This document shows positions 41,643 through 51,023 of a stretch of DNA of 64,000 bases, piece after piece (positions within the stretch are counted from its first letter, which is position 1; every line of letters starts with the position of its first letter). Source of the DNA: Acidobacteriota bacterium (lineage in GTDB: Bacteria; Acidobacteriota; Vicinamibacteria; Marinacidobacterales; Marinacidobacteraceae); the NCBI GenBank assembly GCA_022826825.1, contig JAJDUD010000008.1:137643-201642 (forward strand), given 5' to 3'. A model generated the notes under the pieces. That model was not told the DNA's origin. It made no database searches and saw nothing but the letters and a program-made list of their open reading frames with translations. The position numbers and the translations under genes are program-made.

Positions 41643-43049
41643 GTGGCCCACGATCCAAAGCAGCCGCTCGTCTTCCGGCTCGGCCTGGCGGGAGCAGTGC
41701 TCCCGATCCTCGTCTTCGCAGCCGGCGCCGCCTGGCTGGGCTTTTCCGGCGCGCCGGACGAGCGCGGCCTGTGGCCCGTCCTGGTCGTAGCCCTGGGCGC
41801 CGGCCTCCTGCTCGCCAGGAGGGCCTCCGACTACAGCGCGGCGGCGCTGCGCGGGATGTCGCGCCCCATCGTCATGCTCATGGTGGCGGCCTGGCTGCTG
41901 GCGGGCATCTTCTCGGCCGTGCTGCGCGAATCCGGGCTCGTCCACGCCCTGGTGTGGGCGGGCGCCGAACTGGGGGTGAGCGGCGGCGGCTTCGTCCTGC
42001 TGGCCCTGGTCATCGCGGTTCTCTTCTCAACCGCGACCGGCACCAGCCTCGGGACCATCCTCATCTGCGCGCCGCTGCTCTACCCCGCGGCGGGCGTCTT
42101 CGGGGCCAGCCCGGTTGCGTTGATCGGGGCGATCCTGGCCGGCGCCACCTTCGGGGACAACGTTTCGCCCGTTTCCGACACGACCATCGCGTCCGCGATC
42201 AGCCAGGACGCGCCCATGGGCGGGGTCGTGCGCAGCCGCCTCCGCTATGCGCTGCCCGCCGCCCTGGCCGCCGCGCTCATCCTTACGCTGCTTGGCGGCG
42301 CCGAGGCGCCCCCGGCCGCGGCACCCGTCCCGGGTGCGGCGCTCGCCGGCGACCCGTCCGCGCTCCCCATGTTGCTGGCGCCCGGGGCCGCGTTTCTCAT
42401 GCTGTGGCGGGGACGCGGCCTGGTGGAGAGCCTCTTCGCCGGGGTGGCCGTAGCGGTGGCCCTGGCCCTGACGCTGGGGCTCGTCACCCCCGCCGGCCTG
42501 CTCCACATCGACGCCGGGTCCTTCCAGGCCCGCGGGCTCATTCTGGACGGGATGGAGGGCGCGGTCGGTATCGTGATCTTCACCATCCTCCTCATGGGGA
42601 TCGTGGGGGCAGCCCAGGAGGCGGGTGTCGTGGACCGTTTGGCCGGGGCGCGCGGGTTCTGGCGGGCCGCACCGACGGCGCGCGGGACGGAGTTCGGCAT
42701 CTTTGCCGTGACGAGCGCCGCCGTCATGCTGACCACGCATTCGGTGATGGCCATCCTCGCGGTCGGCGACCTGGTCCGGGATTCCGGCAGGCGCGCCGGC
42801 GTGGGGCGCTTCCGGCGCGCGAACCTCCTGGACATGACCGTCTGCACCTACCCGTTTCTCCTGCCTTTCTTCATCCCGACCATCCTCGCGGCCTCGGCGA
42901 CCGCCTCCGGTGAGGCTTTCGGCGTGCCGAGGGTGTCCGCCCTGGAAGCCGGGCTGGCGAACGCCTACTCGTGGGCCCTCCTGGGAGTGATCCTGGTGGC
43001 GATCATCACGGGTTGGGGCAGGTCGGAGGACCGCGGGGATGCGACCTGA
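41643..43049 (+). CDS. NhaC-type Na+/H+ antiporter
   Basis: A 468-residue inner-membrane protein with about 12 helices. The family motif GATFGDNVSPVSDTTIAS (about 162-179) is clear, preceded by FSTATGTSLGTILICAPLLY. GEAFGVPRVSALEAGLANAYSW lies near the C-terminus. NhaC-family members exchange sodium for protons or are linked to other solutes (for example malate/lactate); which applies here is not visible. It overlaps the next gene by 11 bp, suggesting a functional link between an antiporter and an exported D-aminoacylase-like enzyme. Confidence 0.87.
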   Translation: MAHDPKQPLVFRLGLAGAVLPILVFAAGAAWLGFSGAPDERGLWPVLVVALGAGLLLARRASDYSAAALRGMSRPIVMLMVAAWLLAGIFSAVLRESGLVHALVWAGAELGVSGGGFVLLALVIAVLFSTATGTSLGTILICAPLLYPAAGVFGASPVALIGAILAGATFGDNVSPVSDTTIASAISQDAPMGGVVRSRLRYALPAALAAALILTLLGGAEAPPAAAPVPGAALAGDPSALPMLLAPGAAFLMLWRGRGLVESLFAGVAVAVALALTLGLVTPAGLLHIDAGSFQARGLILDGMEGAVGIVIFTILLMGIVGAAQEAGVVDRLAGARGFWRAAPTARGTEFGIFAVTSAAVMLTTHSVMAILAVGDLVRDSGRRAGVGRFRRANLLDMTVCTYPFLLPFFIPTILAASATASGEAFGVPRVSALEAGLANAYSWALLGVILVAIITGWGRSEDRGDAT

Positions 43050-44700
43050 TCCGATGACTCTCCGGAACCGCACATCCAGGTGCCTTGCCCTTCCGGGGCT
43101 CGTCCTCGCCGCGTGCCTCTTCGGCTGCGGGCCGCCGGACTACGACCTGATCATCCGGGGCGGCACGGTCTTTGACGGGACCGGGGCGCCGGGCGTCGTC
43201 ACCGATCTGGCGGTCAAGGGGGAGCGCATCGCCGCGATCGGCGACGTTCGCGGCAGCGCGGAACGAACCATCGACGCCGCGGGGCTCTACGTGGCTCCCG
43301 GTTTCGTCGATATGCACAGCCACTCCGAGCTCCGGCGCCTGCTCGACGGCGGCCAGGGGCCTTCGTTCGCATTCCAGGGGCTCACCACCGAGGTCTACGG
43401 GGAGACGACTTCGATGGGCCCGCGGGGTGGCCGGATCGAGGACACCCTGCCCGAGGAACTGGAAGGGAAGTGGGAGACCCTGGGCGGGTTCCTCGACTAC
43501 CTGGAGGAGACGGGCATCGCGATCAACGTGGCGTCCTACGTCGGCTCCGGCTCGGTCCGGGCCTACGTCATGGGCTATGAGGACCGGCCGCCCACCGGCG
43601 AGGAACTCGAGGCGATGCTGCGGCTGGTGCGGGACGCCATGGCCGAGGGAGCGTTCGGAGTCTCCGCCGGGATGAGCTACGTGCCCAACATCTACATGTC
43701 CACGGAGGAACTCGCCGCGATCGTCGCGGAGGGGGCCGCGGCGGGCGGCATCTTCGCGAACCACGCCCGCACGATGAACGGGACCGATCCGGAGGCGATC
43801 ACGGAGGCCCTCCTCATCGGCGAACGGGCGGGCGCGCCGGTCCACTTCTTCCACCTGAACTCGACGTCCTCCACCGAGGCGGACACCTTCCTCGGCCTCA
43901 TCGACGAGGCCCGGACCCGGGGAATGCAGGTGACCGGGGACTCCTACACCTACACCTGGGGCATCACCGGGCTGCGCAGCTACATCCCCGCCTGGGCGCA
44001 GGAAGGGGGCGTCGGGGCGATGCTCGAACGGCTGCGCGATCCGGAGATGCGCGAGCGCATCGCCGGCGACTTCGTCACCGAGCCGCCCTACCTGGCGAAC
44101 ATCGGCTGGCACCGCGTGCGGCTCGGCGTGGACGATCCCGAGATCAACGGCAAGCTGGTCGAGGAAGTGGCGGAGATGCGCAGCCAACCCGCCGAGGAGG
44201 TCTTCATGGACGTCGTCCTCGAGCAGGAAGGCCGCGGCATCGTCATCGACTGGAACAACGAGGAGGAAACGCTCCGGCAGGTGCTGGCCCAGCCGTACGT
44301 GGCCGGCGGGACCGACGGCGGCACGATCGATCTCGACTCGGAGAACCTGCCCCCGCTCGTCCATCCCCGGCATCTCGGTACCGTTCCCCGCCTCCTCGGC
44401 ACCTACGTCCGCGAGGAGGGCCTGCTCGCCTGGGAGGAGGCGATTCGCAAGCTGAGCGGGCTTCCCGCGGAGATCCTGGGACTCCAGGAGCGGGGGACGC
44501 TCGCCGAAGGGCACTTCGCCGACCTGGCGATCTTCGATCCGGAAGAGATCCGCGGGGTGGCCACTTTCGAGGATCCGTTCCACTACTCCGTCGGCATGCG
44601 CTACGTCCTGGTGAACGGGACCCCGGTGGTGGACGAGGGGGAGTACACCGCAGCGCTTCCCGGCCGGGCGCTGCGCGGCCCGGCGTTCGTTCGGGAGTAG
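43039..44700 (+). CDS. D-aminoacylase-like amidohydrolase, lipoprotein
   Basis: A 553-residue N-acyl-D-amino-acid deacylase-type amidohydrolase. Lipoprotein signal LALPGLVLAACLFGC (Cys30). The metal-binding HxH is in VAPGFVDMHSHSELRRLLDG (His93, His95). GAFGVSAGMSYVPNIYMSTEEL, FANHARTMNGTD, HFFHLNSTSSTEAD and AGGTDGGTIDLDSENLPP contain later ligands and the active-site Asp, and EGHFADLAIFDPEEIRG ends the domain as in this family. Probable substrates are N-acyl-D-amino acids or D-peptides from cell-wall turnover. Starts 11 bp before the antiporter's stop. Confidence 0.9.
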   Translation: MRPDPMTLRNRTSRCLALPGLVLAACLFGCGPPDYDLIIRGGTVFDGTGAPGVVTDLAVKGERIAAIGDVRGSAERTIDAAGLYVAPGFVDMHSHSELRRLLDGGQGPSFAFQGLTTEVYGETTSMGPRGGRIEDTLPEELEGKWETLGGFLDYLEETGIAINVASYVGSGSVRAYVMGYEDRPPTGEELEAMLRLVRDAMAEGAFGVSAGMSYVPNIYMSTEELAAIVAEGAAAGGIFANHARTMNGTDPEAITEALLIGERAGAPVHFFHLNSTSSTEADTFLGLIDEARTRGMQVTGDSYTYTWGITGLRSYIPAWAQEGGVGAMLERLRDPEMRERIAGDFVTEPPYLANIGWHRVRLGVDDPEINGKLVEEVAEMRSQPAEEVFMDVVLEQEGRGIVIDWNNEEETLRQVLAQPYVAGGTDGGTIDLDSENLPPLVHPRHLGTVPRLLGTYVREEGLLAWEEAIRKLSGLPAEILGLQERGTLAEGHFADLAIFDPEEIRGVATFEDPFHYSVGMRYVLVNGTPVVDEGEYTAALPGRALRGPAFVRE

Positions 44701-45014
44701 CCCGGCGAGTACATCCAGCTTCCGGTCGCGTTCGGTGTCCGGGTCGAGGAGGGCGAGGACCGTGGCGCCGCCCTCCGGCGATTTCAGGTGGACGGCGCTC
44801 CAGGGCGTCGCGCCACGCCACCGGTTTGGAGACGGGCCGTTCCAGCCCTGTGGTGCCCGTCCCGGCTGGAGGGCGGCCGTCCCGCGTGCGGGGTACAATC
44901 ACGGGCTACCGATCGGCTCGTTGTCAGGGAGAGTGGCACCTGCCTTCGCCCGCCTGTGGCGGGCGATGCCGGTCTGAAGACCGGCGCTCCGAGTTCGCAG
45001 CCCTCGTTTCCCCC
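44701..45014. other. 314-bp intergenic region with half-repeat
   Basis: Between the D-aminoacylase-like gene and the TolB-like gene. It holds one half of the palindromic repeat (44945-44990), and at 44704-44822 (reverse strand) a short run that reads loosely like an ankyrin-type fragment (GATPWSAVHLKS), too weak to call. The repeat lies only 25 bp before the next start codon, so that operon's promoter must be within or upstream of it. Confidence 0.55.
44945..44990 (-). repeat. Dispersed two-hairpin repeat, half copy (C)
   Basis: Matches one terminus of the full elements: TCGCCCGCC-TGT-GGCGGGCGA (a 9-bp stem, one pair longer than in other copies) and then GCCGGTCTGAAGACCGGC, ending CGCTCC. 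No partner half lies nearby. Confidence 0.8.
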
Positions 45015-46166
45015 ATGTTCCAGTCGTTGCGGCGCGTATCCGGCCGCCTCGTGTTCGTACTTCCAATTGCGTTGGGCGGAGGCTTGGCCGTGCCCGTCTT
45101 CGCGGGGCAGGGAACTGAGGACGAGTCGCGGTTCCTGAGCCGCATCCGCCGCCTGACCGTGGAGGGAAGGCGCGCCGGCGAGGGCTACTTCTCCCCGGAT
45201 GGGAGGGAGATGGTCTTCCAGTCGGAGCGGGAACCGGGAAACCCCTTCTTCCAGATCTACCTGCTCTCGATGGAGACCGGGGACGTGCGCCGGGTTTCGC
45301 CGGGTCACGGCAAGACCACCTGCGCGTTCATCTCGGGGAAGAACGGGGACATCCTGTTCGCCTCGACCCACCTCGACCCGCGTTCGCTCGACCTGCAGCG
45401 GGAGGAGATCGAGTTCCGGGAGAGCGGCCAGGAGCGCCGCTACGAGTGGGACTACGACTCCCACACGGACATCTTCGTGGAGCGGCGGTCGGACGGCGAA
45501 CTCGTCCGCCTCACCGACGCGCGGGGCTACGACGCCGAGGGAAGCTGGTCGCCGGACGGGGAGTGGATCGTCTTCACCTCGATGCGGGGCATGTTCGAGG
45601 ACGAACTCTCGGAGCGGGAGACCCGCCTCACCGCAATCGATCCGTCCTACTTCGGCGAGATCTGGACCATGCGCGCCGACGGCAGCGAGCAGCGGCGCCT
45701 GACCCACGTTCCCGGCTACGACGGCGGCCCGTTCTACTTCCCCGACGGGTCGCGGATCATCTGGCGGCGCTTCTCGGAGGACGGACTGGTCGCGGACGTC
45801 TGGTCCATGAACCCGGACGGAACCGACCAGCGCCAGCTCACCGACTTCGGGGCCATGAGCTGGGCGCCGTACGTCCATCCCTCCCTCGAGTACGTCCTGT
45901 TCGCGTCGAACAAGCTGGGATTCAGCAACTTCGAGGTGTACATCGTGGACGTCGCCGGCGCGAAGGAGCCGGTCCGGATCACCACCACGGACGGCTTCGA
46001 CGGGCTGCCCGTCCCCACCCCGGACGGGGAGGGCCTCGCCTGGACCTCCACCCGCCACGGCGGGGAGGGCGGCCAGATCTACCTCGCTGACTGGGATCAC
46101 GAGGCCGCGCTCGCCGCGCTCCTTTCCGCGCCGTCCCGGAACCAGCACACGGAGACCCCCCAATGA
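45015..46166 (+). CDS. TolB-like beta-propeller protein, secreted
   Basis: A 383-residue exported protein with a signal peptide (LVFVLPIALGGGLAVPVFAG). It contains WD40/TolB-type PD40 repeats: FSPDGREMVFQSERE, DAEGSWSPDGEWIVFTS, PDGSRIIWRRFS, DGTDQRQLTDFG and SNKLGFSNFEVYIVD. Such propellers bind peptides or act as periplasmic scaffolds. It has no peptidase domain of its own, but the ATGA-coupled next gene is an M28 aminopeptidase-like enzyme. No Shine-Dalgarno is evident upstream of the ATG at 45015; a half-copy of the dispersed repeat lies just before. Confidence 0.85.
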   Translation: MFQSLRRVSGRLVFVLPIALGGGLAVPVFAGQGTEDESRFLSRIRRLTVEGRRAGEGYFSPDGREMVFQSEREPGNPFFQIYLLSMETGDVRRVSPGHGKTTCAFISGKNGDILFASTHLDPRSLDLQREEIEFRESGQERRYEWDYDSHTDIFVERRSDGELVRLTDARGYDAEGSWSPDGEWIVFTSMRGMFEDELSERETRLTAIDPSYFGEIWTMRADGSEQRRLTHVPGYDGGPFYFPDGSRIIWRRFSEDGLVADVWSMNPDGTDQRQLTDFGAMSWAPYVHPSLEYVLFASNKLGFSNFEVYIVDVAGAKEPVRITTTDGFDGLPVPTPDGEGLAWTSTRHGGEGGQIYLADWDHEAALAALLSAPSRNQHTETPQ

Positions 46167-47956
46167 AACGCCGCCGCCTGTACCTGACCGGGGTCACCCT
46201 TTCGTTCACGCTGCTCCTGGCGCTCCCCGCCGCGGGTCAGACCCCCGAGGAGGTCCGGGACGACGTCCTCGCGCTCACCGGACCGGGCACTGAAGGCCGT
46301 GCGGTGGGGACCCCGGGGGCCGCGACCGCCCGGCGCTACCTGATTTCCGAGCTGGAGGCCGCCGGCGCCCGGCCGCTTCCCGGCCGGGACGGCCTCGGGA
46401 TCCCCTTCCGCTTCATCTCCGGCGTGGAGGACCGGGGGTCCTCGCTCCGGGCCGGCGGGCACAAGCGTTTCGGGAGCGACCAGGTGAAGGCGTTCGCGTT
46501 CTCCGAGACCGGCGAGGTGCGGGGCGAGCTCTATTTCGCCGGCTACGGGATCCGCGTGCCGGAGAACGCCGGCGTCACCTACGACAGCTACGCCGGCCAC
46601 GAGGTCCGGGACAAGGTGGTGGTCGTCCTCCGCTACTTCCCCGACGACGTGGAGGACGAGACGCGGTCCGTCCTGAACCGCCATGCCGACTTCCGGTCGA
46701 AGGCGTCGGCGGCGCGGGACCGGGGGGCGGCCGGGATGGTGATGATCACCGGTCCCGGGTCCGAAGGCGCGGGGGAACTGGCCCCCGACGGCTTCGACAT
46801 TTCGGCGCCGGGCAGCCAGGGCATCCTCGCCGTCTCCATCGACGGGGCTGCCGGTGACCGGCTCTTCGCGGGGACCGGAGTTTCCCTCGCCGAGGTGCAG
46901 CGGTCCCTCGACTCCGGCGAGGTGGACGCCGGGTCGTTCCCGCTGCCGGGGTTCGCAACCCTCTCCGTGGACCTCGAGCGGACGCCCGCCAGCGGCGCGA
47001 ACGTCGTCGGGATCCTGCCGGCGGCGGACGGCAGCCTCGATCCGCCCTACGTTGCGGTGGGAGCCCACTACGACCACCTCGGTATGGGGGGCGGCGGTTC
47101 CCTGAACCCCCACGGTCCTCCGGCCGTCCATCCCGGGGCGGACGACAACGCGTCGGGGACCGCGGCGGTGCTCGCGCTGGCGCGCACGGTTGCCGACGCT
47201 CCCCTCGCCCGGCCGGTGCTGATCGGTTTCTGGTCCGGGGAGGAAATGGGCCTCCTCGGTTCCCGGGCGTTCCTCCGGGACGAGATCAACGCCAGCCAGC
47301 TCGCGGCCTACATCAACCTGGACATGGTGGGGCGGCTCGAGGAGAACCGGCTGACGGTCCAGGCGATGGGCTCTTCGAGCGTCTGGCCCGGCATCGTCGA
47401 GCGCGCGAACGTGCCCGGGGGCTTCGATCTCGCGCTCTCCGACGACCCCTACGTTCCTACCGACTCGTCGGCGTTCAACAGCGAGAGCGTGCCGACCCTC
47501 AGCCTCTTCACGGGGACGCACCCCGACTACCACCGCCCGTCGGACACCGCCGACAAGCTGAACTACGAGGGTCTGGCCCGGATCGCCCGGTTCACGGGGC
47601 TCGTCGCCCGCCGGGTCGCCGAGAGCGATCCGGCGCCCGAGTTCGTCCAGGTGGAGCGCGCTCCGGAGACCGCGACCTCGCGCGTCTCGCTGCGCGCCTA
47701 TACCGGGACGATCCCCGAATACGCCACCGAGATCGAGGGACTGCTGCTCGGCGGGGTCATGGCGGGCGGGCCGGCCGAGAAGGCGGGGCTCCGGAAGGGG
47801 GACGTGATCGTCGAGTTCGCGGGAACCCCGGTCCTGAACATCTACGACTACATGAACGCGCTGGAGGCCGCCCGCATCGGCGAGCCGCTCACCGTGGCGT
47901 TCCTCCGCGACGGGGAACGGCACGAGGTGACCCTCGTTCCCACCGCCCGCCCCTGA
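46163..47956 (+). CDS. M28-family zinc metallopeptidase with PA and PDZ domains
   Basis: A 597-residue exported peptidase. Signal peptide (VTLSFTLLLALPAAGQ), a PA-type insert with VVVLRYFPDD and AAGMVMITGPGSE, then the M28 core: GAHYDHLGMG (His about 303), HPGADDNASGTAAVLALART (Asp), FWSGEEMGLLGSRAFL (Glu/Glu), INLDMVGRL (Asp) and FTGTHPDYHRPSDTADKLNY (His). These are the five ligands of a two-zinc aminopeptidase. A C-terminal PDZ domain (GGVMAGGPAEKAGLRKGDVI) follows. ATGA overlap with the TolB-like gene. Confidence 0.92.
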   Translation: MKRRRLYLTGVTLSFTLLLALPAAGQTPEEVRDDVLALTGPGTEGRAVGTPGAATARRYLISELEAAGARPLPGRDGLGIPFRFISGVEDRGSSLRAGGHKRFGSDQVKAFAFSETGEVRGELYFAGYGIRVPENAGVTYDSYAGHEVRDKVVVVLRYFPDDVEDETRSVLNRHADFRSKASAARDRGAAGMVMITGPGSEGAGELAPDGFDISAPGSQGILAVSIDGAAGDRLFAGTGVSLAEVQRSLDSGEVDAGSFPLPGFATLSVDLERTPASGANVVGILPAADGSLDPPYVAVGAHYDHLGMGGGGSLNPHGPPAVHPGADDNASGTAAVLALARTVADAPLARPVLIGFWSGEEMGLLGSRAFLRDEINASQLAAYINLDMVGRLEENRLTVQAMGSSSVWPGIVERANVPGGFDLALSDDPYVPTDSSAFNSESVPTLSLFTGTHPDYHRPSDTADKLNYEGLARIARFTGLVARRVAESDPAPEFVQVERAPETATSRVSLRAYTGTIPEYATEIEGLLLGGVMAGGPAEKAGLRKGDVIVEFAGTPVLNIYDYMNALEAARIGEPLTVAFLRDGERHEVTLVPTARP

Positions 47957-47964
47957 CCGGCTCG

Positions 47965-49791
47965 TTGCCCAGCTCCAGCGGTCCGCTGCCCATCGAACGG
48001 GTCCGCAACTTCTGCATCATCGCGCACATCGATCACGGGAAGTCCACGCTCGCCGACCGGCTCATCCAGCGTTGCGGCGGGGTCAGCGAACGCGAGTTCC
48101 GGGACCAGTTGCTGGACTCGATGGACCTTGAGCGCGAGCGCGGGATCACCATCAAGTCGAACAGCGTCTCGCTTCTCCATGAAGCGAAGGACGGAGAGAC
48201 CTATCAGCTCAACCTGATCGACACGCCCGGCCACGTGGACTTTTCCCACGAGGTGCGCCGCTCGCTCATGTCCTGCGAGGGCGCGCTCCTGCTGGTGGAC
48301 GCGGCGCAGGGAGTCGAGGCGCAGACGGTCGCCAACCACTTCGTGGCGATGGAGTACGACCTCGAAGTGGTGCCGGTCATCAACAAGATCGATCTTCCGG
48401 CCGCCGACCCGGAGCGGGTGCGCGAGGAGATCGACGAGGAGTTGGGGCTCGATCCCTTCGAGGCGGTCCTCGCCTCGGCGAAGAAGGGAGAGGGGATCGA
48501 GGAGATCCTGGACGCCATCGTGACGCGGATTCCCCCGCCGGGCGGCGATCCGGCGGACCCGCTGCGGGCGCTCATCTTCGACGCCCAGTACGACACCTTC
48601 CGCGGCGTGGTGCTGCTGGTCCGGGTGGTGGACGGAGCAGTCCGCCCGGGGGATTCCGTGCGGTTGCTGCGCGGCGACCGCGAGTACGTGGTGGAGGAAG
48701 TCGGGCTCCTGCGGCTCCGGCGGGAACCGGTGGAGGTCCTTTCCGCCGGGGCGGTCGGCTACGCCATCTGCGGCATCAAGCGGATCCAGGAGATCGCCAT
48801 CGGCGACACCGTCACCGCATCGGAGGGCGCCGCCGGGGCGGCGCTCCCCGGGTACCGCGAGCCGCGGCCGGTGGTGTTCAGTTCGGTATATCCCATGTCC
48901 ACCGACGAATACGGTGAGCTGGAGGCGGCGCTCGGCAAGCTGTCCCTGAACGACCCGGCGCTCACCTACGAGCGCGAGTCCTCCACCGCGCTCGGTTTCG
49001 GGTTCCGCTGCGGGTTCCTCGGGCTCCTCCACCTCGACGTGGTGCAGGAGCGCCTCCAGCGCGAGCACGGCCTCTCGCTGCTCCTGTCGGCTCCCAGCGT
49101 GCGCTACAGGATCGCCACGCGCGACGGGGAAGTGCACGAGATCGAAAACCCGGCCTATTACCCTGATCCGGCGATCATTGACGGCTCCGAAGAGCCCTAC
49201 ATCCGGGCTTCCATTCTGATTCCCGAGCGATCCGTCGGACCCGTGATGGAACTGCTCACCGAGCGGCGCCTCGCCACCAGCAGGATGAACTTCCTTTCCT
49301 CGCGGCGCGTGGAGATCCAGGCGGAACTGCCGCTCGCCGAGGTCCTCTTCGACTTCCACGACCGGCTGAAGACGGTGACCCACGGCTACGGCAGCTACGA
49401 CTACGAGCTGCTCGACTACCGCGCCACCAGGCTGGTCAAGGTGGACATCCTGGTGAACGGCGAGCGGGTGGACGCCCTCAGCCAGCTCGTCCACGAGGAG
49501 AAGGCGCGCCCCCGGGCACTCGCCTACTGCGAGCGGCTGTCGGAAGCGATCCCGATGCACAACTTCAAGATCGCCATCCAGGGAGCCATCGGCGGCAAGA
49601 TCATCGCCCGCACCAACATCCGGGCGCTCCGGAAGGACGTGACCGCCAAGTGCTACGGCGGCGACGTCACCCGGAAGCGGAAGCTGCTCGAACGCCAGAA
49701 GGAAGGCAAGAAGCGCATGAAGCAGGTGGGGAACGTGCAGATTCCCCAGTCGGCCTTCGTGGCGGTACTGAAGTCGAGCCCGGCGGCGTGA
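47965..49791 (+). CDS. lepA: Elongation factor 4 (LepA)
   Basis: A 608-residue translational GTPase that back-translocates ribosomes. G1 AHIDHGKST (about 19-27), G3 DTPGHVDFSHE, G4 NKIDLPAAD. LepA-specific C-terminal lines: FRCGFLGLLHLDVVQERLQR, SERRLATSRMNFLSSRRVEI-like sequence, and the terminal RKRKLLERQKEGKKRMKQVG. No ATG precedes the domain; TTG at 47965 (8 bp after the M28 stop) is the only sensible start in frame. The stop overlaps hemW by GTGA. Confidence 0.96.
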   Translation: MPSSSGPLPIERVRNFCIIAHIDHGKSTLADRLIQRCGGVSEREFRDQLLDSMDLERERGITIKSNSVSLLHEAKDGETYQLNLIDTPGHVDFSHEVRRSLMSCEGALLLVDAAQGVEAQTVANHFVAMEYDLEVVPVINKIDLPAADPERVREEIDEELGLDPFEAVLASAKKGEGIEEILDAIVTRIPPPGGDPADPLRALIFDAQYDTFRGVVLLVRVVDGAVRPGDSVRLLRGDREYVVEEVGLLRLRREPVEVLSAGAVGYAICGIKRIQEIAIGDTVTASEGAAGAALPGYREPRPVVFSSVYPMSTDEYGELEAALGKLSLNDPALTYERESSTALGFGFRCGFLGLLHLDVVQERLQREHGLSLLLSAPSVRYRIATRDGEVHEIENPAYYPDPAIIDGSEEPYIRASILIPERSVGPVMELLTERRLATSRMNFLSSRRVEIQAELPLAEVLFDFHDRLKTVTHGYGSYDYELLDYRATRLVKVDILVNGERVDALSQLVHEEKARPRALAYCERLSEAIPMHNFKIAIQGAIGGKIIARTNIRALRKDVTAKCYGGDVTRKRKLLERQKEGKKRMKQVGNVQIPQSAFVAVLKSSPAA

Positions 49792-51023
49792 GCCGGCGGC
49801 CGGATCCGACGCCGCCCTCTCGAGCGCCCTCCCCGGCTCCGGGGCTCTACGTCCACGTCCCCTTCTGCGCCCGGATCTGTCCCTACTGCGACTTCGCGGT
49901 CACGGCGCTCGGCCGGTCGGGGCCGAGCCGGCTCGAGCGCTACCGGCGGGCGCTCCTTGCGGAAATCGAACTGAGGGCCGCTCCGCTCGCCGCCGACACG
50001 GTGTATTTCGGCGGCGGGACCCCGTCGCTCGCCCCGCGGGGCTTCTTCCGGGAGATCGTGGAAGCCGCGGTAGCGCAGGGGCTCGCCACCCCGGAGCCCT
50101 TCGTGTTCGTCGAGGCCAACCCGGAGGACCTGGTTCAGGACCCGGGCCGCGCGGCGCGGTGGGCGGCGGAAGGGGTGTACGGCGTCAGCCTCGGGGCGCA
50201 GGCGCTCGACGACTCTCGCCTCCGGTTCCTCGGCCGCCTCCACTCTGCGAAAGACGTCGAGGTGGCGGTCTCCCGGCTCGCCGAGGCCGGGTTGGCCTGG
50301 ATCTCGCTCGATCTGATCTACGGCACCGCCGGGCAGTCGGCGGACTCTCTCGCCGCGGAGATCGGCTTGGCGACGGATCTTCCGAGGGTGAACCACCTCT
50401 CCGCCTACGAACTCACCGTGGAGCCGGGCACGCCCTTCGGCCGCCGCGCGGCCTCGGGAGAGACCCTGACCACGGAGCCGGACGGGGATGGACTCTTCCG
50501 TGTCGTCCACGAGACGCTGGCGGACTCCGGTTTCCCCGCCTACGAGGCGTCCAACTTCGCCGCGGCCCCCGCGCTGCGGTCGCGCCACAACCGGAAGTAC
50601 TGGAGCGGCGTCCGCTACCTCGGCATCGGGCCCTCCGCGCACTCCTTCGACCCGGAACGGTCGGAACGGTCCTGGAATCACCGGGAGTTCGGTGACTGGG
50701 AGGCCGCGGTCCTGCGGGACGGCGAGCCGACCGCCGGACGGGAACGGCTGCGTCCCGCCGAGCGCGCGCTCGAAGAACTCCTGCTGCGGCTCCGGACGGC
50801 GGACGGCCTTGACCTCGGGGACTTCGGATCGCGTTACGGCGAAAGCGTTGTGCGGGCGAATCGGACGCGCTTTCGGAACTGGGAAACGCTCGGGCTCGTG
50901 CGGCTCGAGGGCGGGTCGGCCGACGGTCGGATCGAGCCCACGCTCGAGGGGCTGGCGGTCGCCGACGCGCTCGCCCGTGAAGTGAATCTCGACGCGCTCG
51001 CCCAGGATCGGAACGCCGCGTGA
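49788..51023 (+). CDS. hemW: HemW-like radical SAM protein
   Basis: A 411-residue radical SAM protein of the HemN/HemW group. The cluster motif is PFCARICPYCDF (Cys27, Cys31, Cys34; CxxxCxxC). TVYFGGGTPSLAPRGFF, VEANPEDLV, GVSLGAQALDDSRLRFLGRL and DLIYGTAGQSADSLAAEI are typical of HemW, a heme chaperone that is often misnamed coproporphyrinogen oxidase. The extra cysteines of true HemN are absent. lepA-hemW adjacency is common in bacteria. The GTG start overlaps lepA's stop. Confidence 0.93.
   Translation: MSRRPDPTPPSRAPSPAPGLYVHVPFCARICPYCDFAVTALGRSGPSRLERYRRALLAEIELRAAPLAADTVYFGGGTPSLAPRGFFREIVEAAVAQGLATPEPFVFVEANPEDLVQDPGRAARWAAEGVYGVSLGAQALDDSRLRFLGRLHSAKDVEVAVSRLAEAGLAWISLDLIYGTAGQSADSLAAEIGLATDLPRVNHLSAYELTVEPGTPFGRRAASGETLTTEPDGDGLFRVVHETLADSGFPAYEASNFAAAPALRSRHNRKYWSGVRYLGIGPSAHSFDPERSERSWNHREFGDWEAAVLRDGEPTAGRERLRPAERALEELLLRLRTADGLDLGDFGSRYGESVVRANRTRFRNWETLGLVRLEGGSADGRIEPTLEGLAVADALAREVNLDALAQDRNAA

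Noticed and set aside
44704-44822. Reverse-strand ankyrin-like fragment (GATPWSAVHLKS) after the D-aminoacylase-like gene
   Set aside because: Only about one repeat long and poorly matching; could be chance. Not called a pseudogene.
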